A stretch of 64,000 bases of DNA from Fragum whitleyi (GCA_948146395.1 OX411557.1:37116077-37180076), one strand, 5' to 3'; positions 1 to 10,718 are shown, numbered from the stretch's first letter. The notes: generated by a model not told the origin, from the sequence alone. Numbers and translations: made by a program.

Positions 1-2
1 AT

Positions 3-827
3 TGTTGCCATCCAGAGGAAGAAAGCAAGGAGATCCATGACGACCCGTCTGATTCATTGTACAGATGTGAGTTTACCCGTTTAGCCAACCCAAATAAGCT
101 GATAATGGATACCACTCCTTCATATAGAACCATTGTCTTTTCACCAATGAATGGCTGCGTTTCAACAGGACCTCTAAAAAACCAAGCCACTGGAATGACG
201 TATCAGCCATCTTGTGACGACGTTAACTTTGCCCCTTGGGGTTCCTTTTACCCTGCGTTCTCAAAGAATACTGGCGAAATATACAAAAATCTCCAATGTG
301 CCTATTGTCATGGGGCAAGTGACGCCGAGTTATTTACAGCTGTCCTCGTCTGTGAGAAATTTGATGGTAGGAAAAAAAAGTTGACGTCGCTAAATGAACA
401 GCTTGATGTATTTCTGACCGGACAACTTTCCCCAAAATGCCGTGTGGACTTTTTCTACAGGGATCCATCTCAAATAACAAATCAGCGCTGTTTTAAACGA
501 ATAATAGACTCGTGTCTTACGAATTTTCTACGTTTTCCAATGGGTAAGAATACACATGAACTAGACTTTGTCACCGTGAGAAACTTTTGTGAGGCAGGCG
601 TGCGATCCCCGGTAACCACTGACCATGGCATTTACAGAAATGTATTCTGTACCCTATGTGGACAACCCACCAGATTTTATTCCCTAAACTGCGAAGATGA
701 TGCTCAAAAATCAGACGACGTTTCATTCGCTCAGGTTTTAGACTCAAGGGTAGTCATTCAGCAAGCCGAGAGAAAATTGGAACCCAGAAAAGATCCGGAG
801 GTCTGTCTTGAGAACGAAAATGATAAG
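3..827 (+). CDS. Cysteine-rich receptor-like ectodomain, exon A (5' partial)
   Basis: The reading frame is open from the window edge, so the exon and its acceptor lie further upstream. It ends after a Lys codon at a GTACGT donor (828), phase 0. The roughly 275 visible residues are rich in cysteine and carry two spaced modules of the form Y-[KR]-N-x-x-C-x-x-C (IYKNLQCAYCHG near residue 95, IYRNVFCTLCGQ near residue 215), which look like internal duplication. No membrane segment or catalytic motif is visible. The style resembles the extracellular region of the large orphan and adhesion-type GPCR families expanded in molluscs; that assignment is a recollection of family style, not a search result. 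The exon joins in frame to the one at 2803. Confidence 0.7.
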
Positions 828-874
828 GTACGTATTTGACCTTTAACCTGCAATGGAGCCCGTAAAGGCCTGAT

Positions 875-1022
875 ACAGTTAACATAATCTTTTAATTGAC
901 AATTATCTCGATCAAAACAATTCCAACTCACTCGCTCAGGGCTCCATTCATTCATTCCACACACTCAGTCAAAACGTTCAAAAGCGTTCCAAAATGACAC
1001 AAAAATAATAAATCAACAACAA
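875..1022 (-). mobile_element. MITE-A copy, 3'-truncated
   Basis: It starts TA-CAGTTAACAT and continues with the family motif of CTCACTCGCTCAGGGCTCC and TTCATTCATTCC. It breaks off next to the TTAA-type MITE at 1035. Confidence 0.6.
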
Positions 1023-1034
1023 ATTCAATGTAAT

Positions 1035-1154
1035 CACTTTAACAGTGTTTACTGAGGTTTCCTAATAATTTCCATTAGGAAACCTCGGTTAACATTGTGA
1101 AAAGGTCAAGTTTTCCGAAATGTTGCGGAACTATTACGAGCCCACTACCTTCAC
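1035..1154 (+). mobile_element. TTAA-type MITE-B, left end missing
   Basis: It shares the central hairpin TTTCCTAATAATTTCCATTAGGAAACC and the right arm GCGGAACTATTACG..CCACTACCTT with the copies at 14247, 46729 and 60030. The left terminal TTAAGGTAGTGGAC is absent. Confidence 0.6.
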
Positions 1155-1401
1155 CATATCCACCTCAGGTATATTTCTTTGATCTTTCATAAAATTCTAA
1201 GCCATGGAAAATGAGTTCGTGTCATAAAGAGTGATATGTTGATTGTCTTTGGATTTCAATGATATGTGCTATCGGATCTGAGATTTTTCATTAATCGGAG
1301 AGGCGTCGTAATGATTAATTCTCCAAACCACAAACATTCCCCTAAAAGAATATAAATATATAATACACACTTAGTGTTTCGTATGAGAAAAATATCTTAC
1401 T

Positions 1402-1478
1402 ATCTAACGAGGTTGGGGAAATTGATAATTGTCAAGGCTCTGCCGAGCCAATAATCAATTCCCACAACCGAATTAGAT
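1402..1478. repeat. Long palindrome, 77 bp
   Basis: The left arm starting ATCTAACGAGGTTGGGGAA pairs with the right arm ending TTCCCACAACCGAATTAGAT. The centre reads GGCTCTGCCGAGCC. Confidence 0.75.
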
Positions 1479-2174
1479 TTTTTTTTCGTGACAAATATTA
1501 TATAAGATGTTATCACACGGATATTTGTGTAGTTAGAAGATAAAACATTTTTTCTGATATAGGCTCATATTTTATTTGCTGACATAAAAAACGTATTTCT
1601 GTCAATTTACATTCTTTGTCAAAGGTAAGCGTATATGCAACCTAAGAATAGCTATGTAACATTTCATTGGCCTATGTTAATAACTTCCTGTAATTGACAT
1701 TCATCCCCGTATCATAGTCGAAACGCTCGCTAATATATTCATTTAGTATTAAGGGCGACCACTCAGTCCGAAATACATGTAGATAAAAGACAAAACAAAA
1801 GTAAAAAAAAAAGATGCATCGGAAATTTTCCGAAAATGTTTTAAATGTTACGAAAATGCAATTCGTTCAAGTGAAGCTCAATCGCTTGTCGCTTTTTTAA
1901 ACCCTTTGCTGTTTAATCCCTGCTTTTTACGTGCCTATGATTTTATGATTGAGAAAACATTGTGAAAAAAGGAGAAATTGCTTCTGACAAACAATTTCTT
2001 CTTTTTCCACACTATTTTCCACCCTACTGAATGGTTATTTTTCAAACTAAATCCACTTTAAATTTTTTTTGCAAAACCTTTGAATTTGGACAGGTCCAAA
2101 ATTTGGAAAAACAGGAAAGGGTTAAAATAATATTACACAAGAAGATAAAAGAACAATGTACGAAATATTGGACA

Positions 2175-2280
2175 CTATTCAGCTTACGTAGTCCGCGTAG
2201 GCTAACTGGTGTCGTGTCTTCAAGTTCTCCAAAGATCGTGCCTATTTGCCTAAAGGATGACAATTTCTTTAACGCATTTT
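2175..2280 (+). repeat. Direct repeat copy 1
   Basis: The sequence starting ATTCAGCTTACGTAGTCCG recurs at 2690-2785 with a few substitutions. The two copies bracket the 2527-2678 palindrome. Confidence 0.7.
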
Positions 2281-2526
2281 TGTGGTTTCTCGAGAAATAA
2301 CGGTAGATTATCACTTGATAATCTCACCGCAAAAAGCAGTGAAATTATCAAAAACTTATACCCTGCTTTTGTGAGTTTCATCCTATCTGACGTCATCTAT
2401 GCGGGGCGAAATAAGTGACGTCACAATGAACGTTGCATAGCAATCACGTGCAAAATGACGCGCTTTACAAAAATATGTCCTAGAAATTTCACATTTTGTC
2501 TCATTTTCGCATTAAAGAAATAGAAG

Positions 2527-2678
2527 AATCGTTTGTTTTTCGTGTAAGATCGATTAATTTTTCATTTCGTGAACATCAATAGCTATATTTTCACTCGTGG
2601 CTCTGCCACTCGTGAAAATATAGCTTTTGTTGTTCACCCAATGAAATATAAATCGATCTTACACTGAAACAAACGATT
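2527..2678. repeat. Long palindrome, 152 bp
   Basis: Arms of about 70 bp run from AATCGTTTGTTTTTCGTGTA to AAACAAACGATT. The centre TCACTCGTGGCTCTGCCACT is close to the centre of the 1402-1478 palindrome. Confidence 0.8.
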
Positions 2679-2689
2679 ATCCTCTACTT

Positions 2690-2785
2690 ATTCAGCTTAC
2701 GTAGTCCGTGTAGGCTGACTGGTGTCGTGTCTTCAAGTTCTGTAAAGATCGTGCCTCTTTGCCTAAAGGGTGACAATATAACATT
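2690..2785 (+). repeat. Direct repeat copy 2
   Basis: This is the second copy of the 2175-2280 sequence. It ends at the pyrimidine tract of the acceptor at 2802. Confidence 0.7.
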
Positions 2786-2802
2786 TCTTCTGTTTTTTTT
2801 AG

Positions 2803-3642
2803 GATCCCGTAAAATGCCGTATTGTTCATTGTCCTAGCGGAAGAATACGAGACAGGGAAGGAAATTGTGTCGTCGCCAGTACCAACTTTAATAGCGGTGG
2901 TATGATGGTCCAAATAAAACTAACACCAGATCCAGACGACCAGCCGATTGGACAGCTCAAAGAGATGATTGGTAAAGATGAAATCCTAACAAGTTCAGTC
3001 TGGCCTGCGAATTGGAAGCTTATCAACGCATTCAGGAGAGTTGATGAATCTAATTGCTCGGAGCGTGCTGTTGTCATCGCTTGTCTTGCTACAGAGGTAG
3101 GGCATCTCGAAACGATCATTGACGAAGTTCAAAAAACACTGAAGAAACAGTGGGTTATTAACGTTGACAATGCGTCCTTAACTCTTAAGCAATCGCTTCT
3201 TGAATATCCTCTAACTGTAGATCTTAAGGCTGGAATTTCTGCGTCTGTTCCTTACTGGCAAAAACATGAAATCGACCTTAATAGCACAAAAATGTATTCT
3301 GATTGCGACTCCATTGTCTGGAAAGCTGTCTTTTTGTCAATAACCTTTAGGCGACCACCCTTTATAATAACAAAATTATTTCTTTGTCAACAGGTTCAAC
3401 TCGGTGAACATGAGTTTGAGATAGGGTTCAATGGCTATTATTTGCAAAGTAATTTGACAAAAACATTGTTGCATGAGTACGAATATGATCTAATTGAGGT
3501 TAATGACGGGTTTGCGGCCAGGGTCTGCCCTTCAGACACAATCTTTACAGTAAAAAGATCAAATTCTGAGACAAGGTTAAACTTTAAGAGTAATGTTTTG
3601 CTGGTAGTGCTTGGAATACAGTTAGTTACATCGTACAATTGA
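2803..3642 (+). CDS. Receptor-like ectodomain, exon B, stop codon supplied by a MITE
   Basis: A polypyrimidine-AG acceptor ends at 2802 and the frame continues in phase 0 from the exon ending at 827. About 270 residues follow. They include a Cys-bounded N-terminal part (CRIVHC) and a segment reading RRPPFIITKLFLCQQVQLG and then EYDLI..NDGFAARVCPSD, as in membrane-proximal parts of mollusc orphan GPCR ectodomains. The expected seven-helix exon is not found anywhere downstream. From 3618 the frame reads into the terminal inverted repeat of a MITE, and the TGA at 3640-3642 lies inside it, so the last eight residues are transposon-derived. The locus is either a truncated receptor pseudogene or encodes a soluble ectodomain. 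A donor in 3580-3600 that skips the MITE cannot be excluded. Confidence 0.6.
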   Translation, partial: DPVKCRIVHCPSGRIRDREGNCVVASTNFNSGGMMVQIKLTPDPDDQPIGQLKEMIGKDEILTSSVWPANWKLINAFRRVDESNCSERAVVIACLATEVGHLETIIDEVQKTLKKQWVINVDNASLTLKQSLLEYPLTVDLKAGISASVPYWQKHEIDLNSTKMYSDCDSIVWKAVFLSITFRRPPFIITKLFLCQQVQLGEHEFEIGFNGYYLQSNLTKTLLHEYEYDLIEVNDGFAARVCPSDTIFTVKRSNSETRLNFKSNVLLVVLGIQLVTSYN

Positions 3643-4060
3643 CTGTCAACGCGATCCAAGTCTTTCTGAATCGCTCAATCATCGCTCCGTTCATTCATTC
3701 CAAACACTCACTCAAATCGATCAAAATAGCCCCAAAATCCTTTATTATAAAAACATTTCAAAATCGTTCAAGACGATCAACATTTTTTTTAATTCGATCA
3801 AATGAATCTTCGTTTTTTTTGACTTGTGTTGATTGTAAAGTGTTTGATTGGTCTACAAAGGCACACAAAAAGAAAAGTGATTATATTTTATTAAAGGGAG
3901 GTAAGCAATATCGCTAATTTTGTTCAAGATGAACCAAATAAGCGGTGTTGGGTTACCTCCCGTTAATTTCACTCAAATTCGCTCCACATACTCATTCAAT
4001 TTCATGCTAAAATCATTTCGAAATCACCCATTTTGTCGATTTTACGATGTTGTTAACTGT
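3618..4060 (-). mobile_element. MITE-A copy truncating the receptor frame
   Basis: This is a full-length copy of about 443 bp flanked by TA. It starts CAGTTAGTTACATCG and ends CGATGTTGTTAACTG-TA. It belongs to the subfamily with a GTCTACAAAGGCACACAAAAAG segment. The family's central palindrome is replaced or decayed here. Its left terminal repeat encodes the final residues and stop of the upstream frame. Confidence 0.8.
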
Positions 4061-4199
4061 ACTCATGGTCCTATTTTTGTAAATGTAAATTTTCACTTTT
4101 CTTTCACAAGTCCAATGTTTGTAGGGTGGTGAATATCAAATTCAGTCGTTGGAAAAGAAGATAACAAACCCTCGCTTTAATTGCCAAACAATTCACTTT

Positions 4200-4310
4200 C
4201 TCAACGCGACCGCCCTTTATAATAAAACATTATTCTTTTTCAACTGGATGAGTTAGGGTACAAAGACTATTATCTTCAAAGCATTTTGACCAAAACATTT
4301 TAACAAGAGT
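4200..4310 (+). pseudogene. Decayed copy of receptor exon B, first part
   Basis: It aligns by eye to 3350-3475: CGACC[A/G]CCCTTTATAATAA, then GACTATTATCTTCAAAGCA and TTTGACCAAAACATT. The copy has indels and no open frame. It breaks at the point where a MITE-A terminal remnant (about 4312-4336) begins. Confidence 0.65.
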
Positions 4311-4336
4311 TCAACTTCACGATGTTCATAACTGTA

Positions 4337-4885
4337 TCAGTAAGTAATATTAAGTATGATATAGCCTCTCTATCTGCAACATACTTACTTCTCAGTATGT
4401 GGGGTCTTTATCGTTCAATTGCAAGATTCACCTTTTCAAAAGCTCCATTTAGCTGTTGCGGATAAAAAGGGGCTATATATATAAACGTTGTTATTATCCA
4501 TTCTTCTAAGATTGTCCACTCTCTTCTCTCTTTGCTATTTGACTGTTTACAAATAAACAAAAGCATAATTCAACACTGATTTTTTTCAGACTGTAAATTT
4601 CATTCACTGTCACCAAGACTCCATTTGATACTTCTCTTTTGATTTGTGAGAACAATTAATGAATTTCATGGAAAGAGATTGAACTTTTCTTTTTTTATCG
4701 CTTATTAGACCAATTACATAGCAAAGAGAGACCTGTATATATAATGTAAATTTTATTTTTCTCTCTACAATGTATGTTTGTCTTGTTTGTCAAATTGTCA
4801 CTTTTCATGTTCTTTCAATGTTTGTACTTTGTAAATGTTATGATCGCCATCATGGCGGTAAAACAATAAAATAAATAATAAATAA
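4337..4885 (+). mobile_element. Candidate retroelement 3' fragment
   Basis: It interrupts the duplicated exon between its two halves. It has a TATATATATAAACG stretch near 4475 and ends in a small hairpin (GATCGCCATCATGGCGG) followed by AATAAA-type repeats (AATAAAATAAATAATAAATAAA), which looks like the tail of a non-LTR retroelement. No coding potential is seen. Confidence 0.35.
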
Positions 4886-4995
4886 AATTATTGAGGTATA
4901 TGATGGGTTTGTGACCAGAATCGGGTTCTCAGACACAATCTTTACTGTGAAAAAATCATTCTGGAACAGTGCTATACTTTTGAGGAATAATTTTT
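4886..4995 (+). pseudogene. Decayed copy of receptor exon B, second part
   Basis: It matches 3491-3600: ATTGAGGT..ATGA[T/C]GGGTTTG, then TCAGACACAATCTTTAC[T/A]GT. It carries substitutions and stops. The flank TGTAGGGTGG..AATAT..AGTCGTTG recurs at about 4120-4160 and 5060-5105, so the duplicated unit included sequence beyond the exon. Confidence 0.65.
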
Positions 4996-5127
4996 GATAT
5001 TTATATGTTTTTAAGTTGTAATTTTGTAAATATTTGGTGGTATTTTATTTTTAAAGCCAAATGATTGTAGGGTGGCCAATATTGAATTAAGTCGTTGAAT
5101 AAGAAGATTGCCTAAATGATTATGAAT

Positions 5128-6384
5128 ACAGTAAAAAAAACATCATGAAATTGAATCTCATTCCGAACGAAATCATTTCAAAGCATTCAATCAGCGCTCA
5201 ATTCATTCGTTGATTCTAAACATTCACTCAAATCGATCCAAAACGCCCCGAAATGATTGGAAGACACTTTGATATCGTTCAAGACAATCAACATTCGAAT
5301 CAAACTACTCTAAGGACTTTAAAAAGTCTTTTTGGTCAACGAAAACACACAAAAAGAAAACCACGTACACTTTATGAAATGGAGATAATATACTCAGTTC
5401 CAAAAGAAAGTGTGCACTTTTAAAACGCGAATATCTCGAAACTTACTCAATGTACTGTCACAAAATTTTGCATGACAAACAACGACACTATTGATCATCG
5501 AAACTTTGAGAAATGAGGCACACGGAGCTCATTGACTTAAGGCTAGTAAAGGATCTTTGATTTTGAGGGATTTGCTTTTGTACCCCACAGTTGATGAATA
5601 ACTCTTTTGAAATTGCATTCAGTTCAATCCCTGCGTCCTACCTTGTAATAAATTCACATCTGAATGACAATTATATACTATAAAACAACGTAAGTTGACG
5701 TACAAATTTCGTGTGTGGGCGAAAATTAACCCCGTGTGAAGAAAACTGTCCATAAATTTAAATTAGCACTCATACTCCAATAGAAATCGTATGAATCCAC
5801 TTGAGCTTCCTCTGTCACGTATCAACTTATATTGTTTAACGCTATAACAACGTTGTATCTGACGTCATTGACCAATTAATGTAGAAATTTCTAACGTTGG
5901 CGCAGGTTTGACGTCTGTACGTAAACTCAAACTTCTGTTTGGAAATGGTAGAGAGTCCCTAGTGAAACTAGGAAATACCATGTAAGCAAATTTCTCTTTA
6001 CCAGAAAAGAAATTCTAGGAGGGCCAATCTCAACACCATATGTACTGAACAAGTGCTCACAGTATACACAACTTTTTTCGAAATCGGATTTTATGTCTCA
6101 TACCTAAAGGTTCATGTCTAAAACATGCAACAGAATTTACAAGCAAGATTTCCCCAAACTTTGCAAAAAATAAGGAAAACCAAATAGTGAAAGTGCACAC
6201 TTTCTTTTGGAACTAAGTATACATGTAACTATCGTTAATTTTGTTTATCTTGAACAGAATTGTCGATATCGGATTGCCTCCATTTTATTTCACTCAAAAC
6301 TCGCTCAATACACCCATTCAAATTCATTCCAAAAAAAAAATTCCAAAATCAGCCATTTTGTCAATTCCACGATGTTTTAAACTG
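5128..6384 (-). mobile_element. MITE-A copy split by a nested element
   Basis: The left part is 5128-5392 and the right part 6218-6384, ending CACGATGTTTTAAACTG. The halves are separated by the 5393-6217 element, which inserted in the GGAGGTAAT-ATATCG region conserved in sister copies. Confidence 0.7.
5393..6217. mobile_element. 825-bp non-autonomous DNA transposon nested in a MITE-A
   Basis: The terminal inverted repeats are about 28 bp. The left end CTCAGTTCCAAAAGAAAG mirrors the right end CTTTCTTTTGGAACTAAG, with the next ten bases (TGTGCACTTT) also mirrored. TATA flanks both sides, consistent with a TA target (Tc1/mariner type). No transposase frame is visible inside. Confidence 0.8.
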
Positions 6385-6387
6385 CAC

Positions 6388-6480
6388 ATGCACTGCGGAT
6401 TCGAATATGATCCTACCAAGATAAATGACGGGTTTGCAGTCAAGGTGTGCCTCTCAGACATAAGCCCCGTGTTTGAAATA
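6388..6480 (+). pseudogene. Third copy of the receptor exon B second part
   Basis: TTCGAATATGATC..ATAAATGACGGGTTTGCAGTCAAGGTGTGCC matches 3479-3540 closely. It starts where the MITE-A ends and joins no open exon. Confidence 0.65.
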
Positions 6481-7520
6481 AATGTAGACCCATTTTTTAG
6501 GCATTCGATTAATATTTAAGCTATATAAATATAAGCGTGTAAGATACTGTTTTCGGCTACATAAAATGTTTTTATGTTATGTAGTATTTTGCTGTCTTGT
6601 TAATGCGCGTAATGCGCGTAATGCGGCTGTAATGATACTTTTTTATTTAAGATTTATTTATTGATTTTTCTTGCATGAAAACAAATACTAATGAGATCGA
6701 AATAATTGAAATTGATGGAATGGAAATATAGCCTTTTTAGTTCACGAAAGTGATTTATATGTAAGCTACACTATATATAAATATTTAAGATTTTATGCTA
6801 ACTAGAATGTCATTTAATGTTATGTTGTATTTTGTTAGGTTATGTTATGAATGCGCTTAATCTGTCTGAAATTATATTTTTTAATTCAGATGTGTGACCC
6901 GTCACGCGAAAAGGGGCCATCTGGGAATTCTGTAACAAAAAAAATGTAAAAAAAAGATTGGTTCTAGTACAGGCCAACTAGTTGTCGCAACCCAACAATT
7001 CTTTCACGGGAAGTTAGATTGGTCATTCTTGATTCAGAAAATCAGCTCAGTGCAAAAAGTTTCGACCGTAGCAAGCCTGCAAAGTTCGCGCAGTCTGACT
7101 AGGGTCGACACTTTTCGCACTACTCAGATGGTCCAGTTTCGTGTGACGGGTCACATTTATATATTTTTTTCCACGAACACATACTCTATGTTACTTCAAC
7201 CAATTAAATTGATTATTCGCTGGCTCACCTAGACCTCCGACACGTCCTCTAAAATATTTAAGATAAAAAGTATTTCGTGTGCAAAATAAAGAAATCAAGA
7301 CATGAAACAAAGAGTAAATCGTTTGAGGGCGACATAAACGTCGTTACTACTGCTTGTTCAAGCAGTAGATACGACGTTTAAGTCACCTAATTAAGAAAAT
7401 CATTGAAATTAAAAATACTAAAAATGTCGGAGTTTTACAGTCATCTAATCACAAATATGAGTTTTCAACTATCAATCGATTTTGTGACTGACAGCAGAGA
7501 TCTGAAAAGCAATACTTGTT
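6481..7520 (+). repeat. Segmental repeat, copy 1
   Basis: A block with GTAAGCTATATAAA, TTATGTTATGAATGCG, CTTCAACCAATT, TCGTTTGAGGGCGAC and a hairpin (7329-7385) recurs in the same order at 9533-10610. A short sub-block (6520-6640 and 6770-6890) is also repeated inside. No gene is seen. Confidence 0.6.
7329..7385. repeat. Short palindrome with AAGCAG core
   Basis: GACATAAACGTCGTTACTAC pairs with the ACGACGTTTAAGTC side around CTGCTTGTTCAAGCAG. A mutated sister lies at about 10429-10485. Confidence 0.65.
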
Positions 7521-8599
7521 TTGCTTTGGTACCCTAAATGTCGTATTCGATTTATTTCCATACGAACATTTAGAAATTTGAAGAAAATAATACATATTCA
7601 AATCGAATAAATCGTTCTTCGATCACATTGGCTGTTGTCAATTTCTAAGCGTTTGATTCGACCGTGATAGCACAAAAACGGATAATCATGTACATGCGTA
7701 GTCCGTTTGACTTCAATATGGACCAAAATTCCTCTGAAAATCTCAAAAATGAATTGATGAACCGTATTTTATTTTCTTGTTATATCATAGTTTTCTATCT
7801 AATACCATGACGAGTTTTGTTTTTCAGAATTTTTTAATGTAAAATAAGGATTTTGTCCGTCTACATGATAACTTTCAGCTTTTCATATCACTAGTGTCTG
7901 TATTAAACGGAACGGTGAATTGTATAACCAATAATAGTACTGGTTTGCATAGGGGCCGAGTCATAAGTGTAAAATTTTAAGCGAGTTCTTCTAGTATAAA
8001 ATCGAGTATTCTTATAAAATTAGTTTATCGAAGAGTTTTACTTCCCTAGGATATTAGCTTAAACCTGAATATATACTCTATTTGTTCAGAAACCGTTTGA
8101 CAAGATAATAGATCATTATTTTTATCTGTTCTGAAATGAACCCCGTATTAACATATTAGGACCAATCAAAAAGAATTATTTAACAAAGTCGTTGGGAATT
8201 TCACAAGGAAAACTTGATAAGAAGGCGATTAATAAAAGTTAAAATCACGTGATATTTAAATTTAAGACGACGTGACCATTGATATGCTAACTAGCATGTC
8301 CCAATAAGGAATAATGGACATTTCATCTGTCAAATGTTTAAAAAAAAAACGTGTTTTTACAATATGTTTTGATTTTCTTACTACTAAACAGCCTCCACCA
8401 CCCTTCGTGTTTAAGGGCGGAGAATGCGAAAATATTATCATTTACTAGATAGACAAAATCATTATTTCGAAATCGTTTTGTTTTCCAAAAAAATATTTTT
8501 TGGAATGGTATTGAGCTGAAATTAAGATTTTACCACATACGAATCCTCCATTTAAACGCAATTTTATGTAATTGATGAAAAGGATGGTCCATTTAGAAG

Positions 8600-9532
8600 A
8601 CGAAAGTACTATACTAGATATTTTTAAATGGAGTTAATAAAATGTCATTACTTTCTTCCAATTTGGACAAAATTATAGATTTAATACCCCCTCCCTTTAA
8701 GGTGGCAATGGACAGCCGCCTCCCGACTCTATAAACCGGAAGTGGGTTTTCGTTTATTTTACGGCTCTTTTTGCGCGTTGTTTAAAAAGACCGGTTTTCG
8801 TAAGATTCTACTTATGGAAATAACGTAGAATAATGATGGTAAAACTTCATAATTTAGGTTCTTTTTAACATTTGATATCAATTGAATGATTGGATCATTT
8901 AATTTAACAATAAAAATGCGTTAAAACCGTCATTCGATTAGGGGGGAACACTGAAAAATAACGAAAAACTTTCTTAGTTGCATGGAAAGGTATGCTGAAT
9001 TTTTTACCAAATAAAGGAAAAATATGAATTATAAACATATCAGAAAATAAAAAAAAATCATGGGGTAATTTCTTCAAAAAATAGGTTTTTATGGCATTTT
9101 TACCTAGTAAAATTACAAAAATTAGTGCATTTTTAACTTTTGAAAGCAAATTGTGCAAATGCAATTGATCAAAGAGAAATTTTCTTGTCAATAGCCATTG
9201 TGTACATGTATAAGGTCTATCAAAATGTATTTGTTTTATAGCTATAACTTAGTACAGGGTTTATACTAGACCTAAAATGAATATAACCGTTTTACTGAAA
9301 AATGGCCTATACCACTCAAGGGCAGATAACTCTAGCATGAAAACGAGCGTGGAAAGGTACATTCAAATTTTGATATAATGACTACACAATGTTAATCTAC
9401 AACATATGTGACAAAAAAAAATTCATTGGGCGGAAAAAAATGACGCCATGTGTCCATTGCTACCTTAAGTTTCATTCAGAACCCGCTCAACACATTAATT
9501 CAAGTTCATTCCCTGTTAAATTTTGCTAACTG
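8600..9532 (-). mobile_element. MITE-A copy interrupted by a TTAA element
   Basis: The left part holds the family core GACAAAATTATAG..CCTCCC up to 8696. The right part from 9469 (TTTCATTCAGAACCCGCTC) ends GCTAACTG-TA at 9532. In the family consensus these parts are contiguous as CCCTTTAATTTCACTC. Confidence 0.65.
8697..9468. mobile_element. 772-bp TTAA-flanked non-autonomous transposon
   Basis: It runs from TTAAGGTGGCAATGGACA to TGTCCATTGCTACCTTAA, an inverted pair with TTAA at both outer edges, as expected for a piggyBac-type target duplication (family inference). It sits in a MITE-A at its CCCTTTAATTTC site. No coding frame is visible. Confidence 0.75.
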
Positions 9533-10610
9533 TACATGTATTTTCATTTTTTTTTTCACGAATTCGATTTAGATGTAAGCTATATAAACATGGAAGATGC
9601 TGTTTAATCCCTAATGAAATGTTATTTTATGTTATACATGTATTTCATATTATGTTCTGTTATGTTATGAATGCGTTTAATGTACTTAAAATACTACTTT
9701 TAATTTTAAATTTAGATTTTGACTAAGTTTTTTTCTTAATTCATGAACGCAAAGTTTATGTTTCTTCAACCAATTTATTTTACGGGGCGCTAGTTCAGCC
9801 TCTAGACCTCCGTCAGGACACACCCCTCAAATTCGACCACGAAGATGACAGACTAAATTTAGATAAGAATAAGAAAATCTTTTCAGAAGTTCACTTGTTT
9901 ATAAAATTGAGTGGCAGATTTAATATCTAACGTTGTATTAAATATTTAATCATCTTATGTTATTCCTAAATCAAATGTAAGAAGCGTTCTACTTCAACAT
10001 TTATTTTGCCCATTTACCACTATGAACATGCTTGAATCCAAATTCTCTTAACATTGTAAATTAATTATATCTTTTTTTGTAAATGATATTCACCTTCGAT
10101 CATGGATGCTGATGCTGTTGCCAAAGCATAGTAATTTCTTTTCATATTAATTGTATGAGATGTTGCTACGGTGCTTTGGTAGCTTATCACTTTAAAACTT
10201 AGAACCATTTAGTGATGATAATTATTCCTTTAGTAATTAACTGAATAACATTTCATCTGACCATTTGAAATCCCACCGAAAAAGAACTCAATAAGCTTTG
10301 CTTTCGTTTTAATCCATCTGAATTATTATTCTGTATTATGACATTCTGTATTCACTTTTCATCAATAGAATATGTTTAAACCAAATTCGTCCACGTGCAA
10401 AATATAAACAAAGAGCAATTCGTTTGAGGGCGACCTAATCGTCGCACTTACTGTTTGTTCGAGCAGTTATATCGTAGTTTGAGTCACATTACCAAGAAAA
10501 TAATAGAAATAAGCCAAGCTATAAGTGTCGGAGTTAAAGATTCATCTCATTTAAATAGATTGGGGTTTTGATCGACCAATCGATGTTTTGACTGAGAGCA
10601 AAGATGATGT
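9533..10610 (+). repeat. Segmental repeat, copy 2
   Basis: It is collinear with 6481-7520, with the same motif order and indels. A central stretch (about 9850-10370) is present only here. The shared left edge is the end of a MITE-A in both copies, so the MITE was part of the duplicated unit. Confidence 0.6.
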
Positions 10611-10718
10611 GCTACTTAGGGAGACCTTAACATAGTAACTATTGCTTGCAAGGGCGTAACTCCCATTACGCAATTTACGCAAGTGCGTAAAAGAAATTAA
10701 TCCCCTGTTGAAAAATAT

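Larger units (their letters stand above)
828..2802 (+). other. Intron between receptor exons A and B
   Basis: The intron is bounded by GTACGT and a T-rich AG. It holds a truncated MITE-A copy (875-1022), a left-truncated TTAA-type MITE (1035-1154), two long palindromes (1402-1478 and 2527-2678), and a direct repeat of about 100 bp (2175-2280 and 2690-2785) that flanks the second palindrome. The second direct-repeat copy abuts the acceptor of exon B. Confidence 0.6.
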
